A stretch of DNA of 64,000 nt. Source: CAVSRC01 sp963830205 (GTDB lineage Bacteria; Pseudomonadota; Alphaproteobacteria; Rhizobiales; Kaistiaceae). Each line of letters begins with the position of its first letter. Positions within the stretch are counted from its first letter, which is position 1. The notes beneath the pieces were generated by a model that saw only the letters and a list, made by a program, of their open reading frames with translations, did no database searches and had not been told where the DNA came from. Made by a program: the position numbers and the translations under genes. The stretch lies in NCBI GenBank assembly GCA_963830205.1, contig CAWHLP010000033.1:124001-188000 (forward strand), in the 5' to 3' direction. This document shows, piece after piece, positions 63,777 through 64,000 of the stretch.

Positions 63777-64000
63777 ATGAGCAAGACGGTCAAGCCGGTC
63801 TCCGAGCAGGAGGCGTTGATCTACACCATGGTGACCCTGTCAGCCGCCGACCGCAGCATGACCGACGGCGAGCTGATGAAGATCGGCGACATCGTCAAGA
63901 CCCTGCCGATCTTCCGCGATTTCGAGCGCGACCGGCTGGTGGCGGTGGCCGAGGCCTGCGGTACCCTGCTGCAGGAGGAGGACGGCCTGGAGACGGTGCT
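63777..64000 (+). CDS. TerB-like (tellurite-resistance-type) protein, N-terminal part
   Basis: An open frame from ATG 63777 runs off the window edge after about 74 residues. SEQEALIYTMVTLSAADRSMTDGELMKIGDIVKTLP resembles the TerB helical domain, in which the Asp/Glu-bearing helix pair binds metal. The divergent gap of 136 bases to lysS holds no recognisable element. Function not assigned. Confidence 0.75.
   Translation, partial: MSKTVKPVSEQEALIYTMVTLSAADRSMTDGELMKIGDIVKTLPIFRDFERDRLVAVAEACGTLLQEEDGLETV

Overview
The window reads as the chromosome of a GC-rich alphaproteobacterium of the order Hyphomicrobiales (Rhizobiales). The pointers are GcrA, a PodJ-like polarity protein, a DUF2865 protein, a TIGR02186/TauE pair, a class I lysyl-tRNA synthetase, a two-domain dCTP deaminase, a SAM-II riboswitch on metZ, and an AAP-Lrp style ald pair. 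I cannot name the genus. I saw no rRNA, tRNA, CRISPR array, prophage or transposase gene.

Layout. 0-2 kb: NudK and a DUF2865 protein. 2-15 kb: a reductive pyrimidine-degradation locus. RutR is divergent from an operon for an omega-amino acid aminotransferase, methylmalonate-semialdehyde dehydrogenase, two N-carbamoyl amidohydrolases, an NTF2-like protein, dihydropyrimidinase and a four-gene ABC importer. A near-perfect RutR operator lies between the two transcription units. The dehydrogenase step (preA/preT) is not in the window. 15-20 kb: FAD oxidoreductase, alpha/beta hydrolase, Lrp/ald pair and cysQ. 20-29.5 kb: phosphate control, with ppk2 and the phoR-pstSCAB-phoU-phoB run, plus a three-unit Pho-box-like array before pstS. 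29.5-39.4 kb: a c-heme protein, gcrA, argD-argF-hslO, APH-family kinase, apaG, riboswitch-controlled metZ and a dCTP deaminase. 39.6-52.9 kb: a scattered ligase-associated DNA-damage-response set (ATP ligase, exonuclease, Lhr-type helicase, PdeM phosphoesterase) with a UvrD-like helicase and unrelated genes between them. 53-56 kb: MerR/carboxymuconolactone-decarboxylase-like pair, an 800-base gene-free stretch with a strongly foldable candidate RNA, and TIGR02186/TauE. 56-64 kb: the 1376-aa PodJ-like protein, an S24 regulator, an SNase-like protein, lysS and the start of a TerB-like gene.

Two features run across the window. First, a family of GC-rich palindromic mosaic elements occurs at eight loci, usually as two units in opposite orientation. 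Three of the eight sit inside or at the start of ligase-set genes and bring stop codons into them. Second, many genes carry single-base insertions or deletions where both flanking frames read as conserved protein (aminotransferase, dihydropyrimidinase, ligase, Lhr helicase, Crp-type regulator, methyltransferase and others). The number and spread of these suggest an assembly with residual indel errors. The palindromic insertions of about 100-190 bases cannot be explained that way.

The most unusual items are the candidate structured RNA at 53771-54117, the palindromic elements invading the damage-response genes, the metZ leader (SAM-II aptamer, start codon and intrinsic terminator in one in-frame leader), and the podJ promoter with a CtrA-like box inside a dense GANTC cluster.
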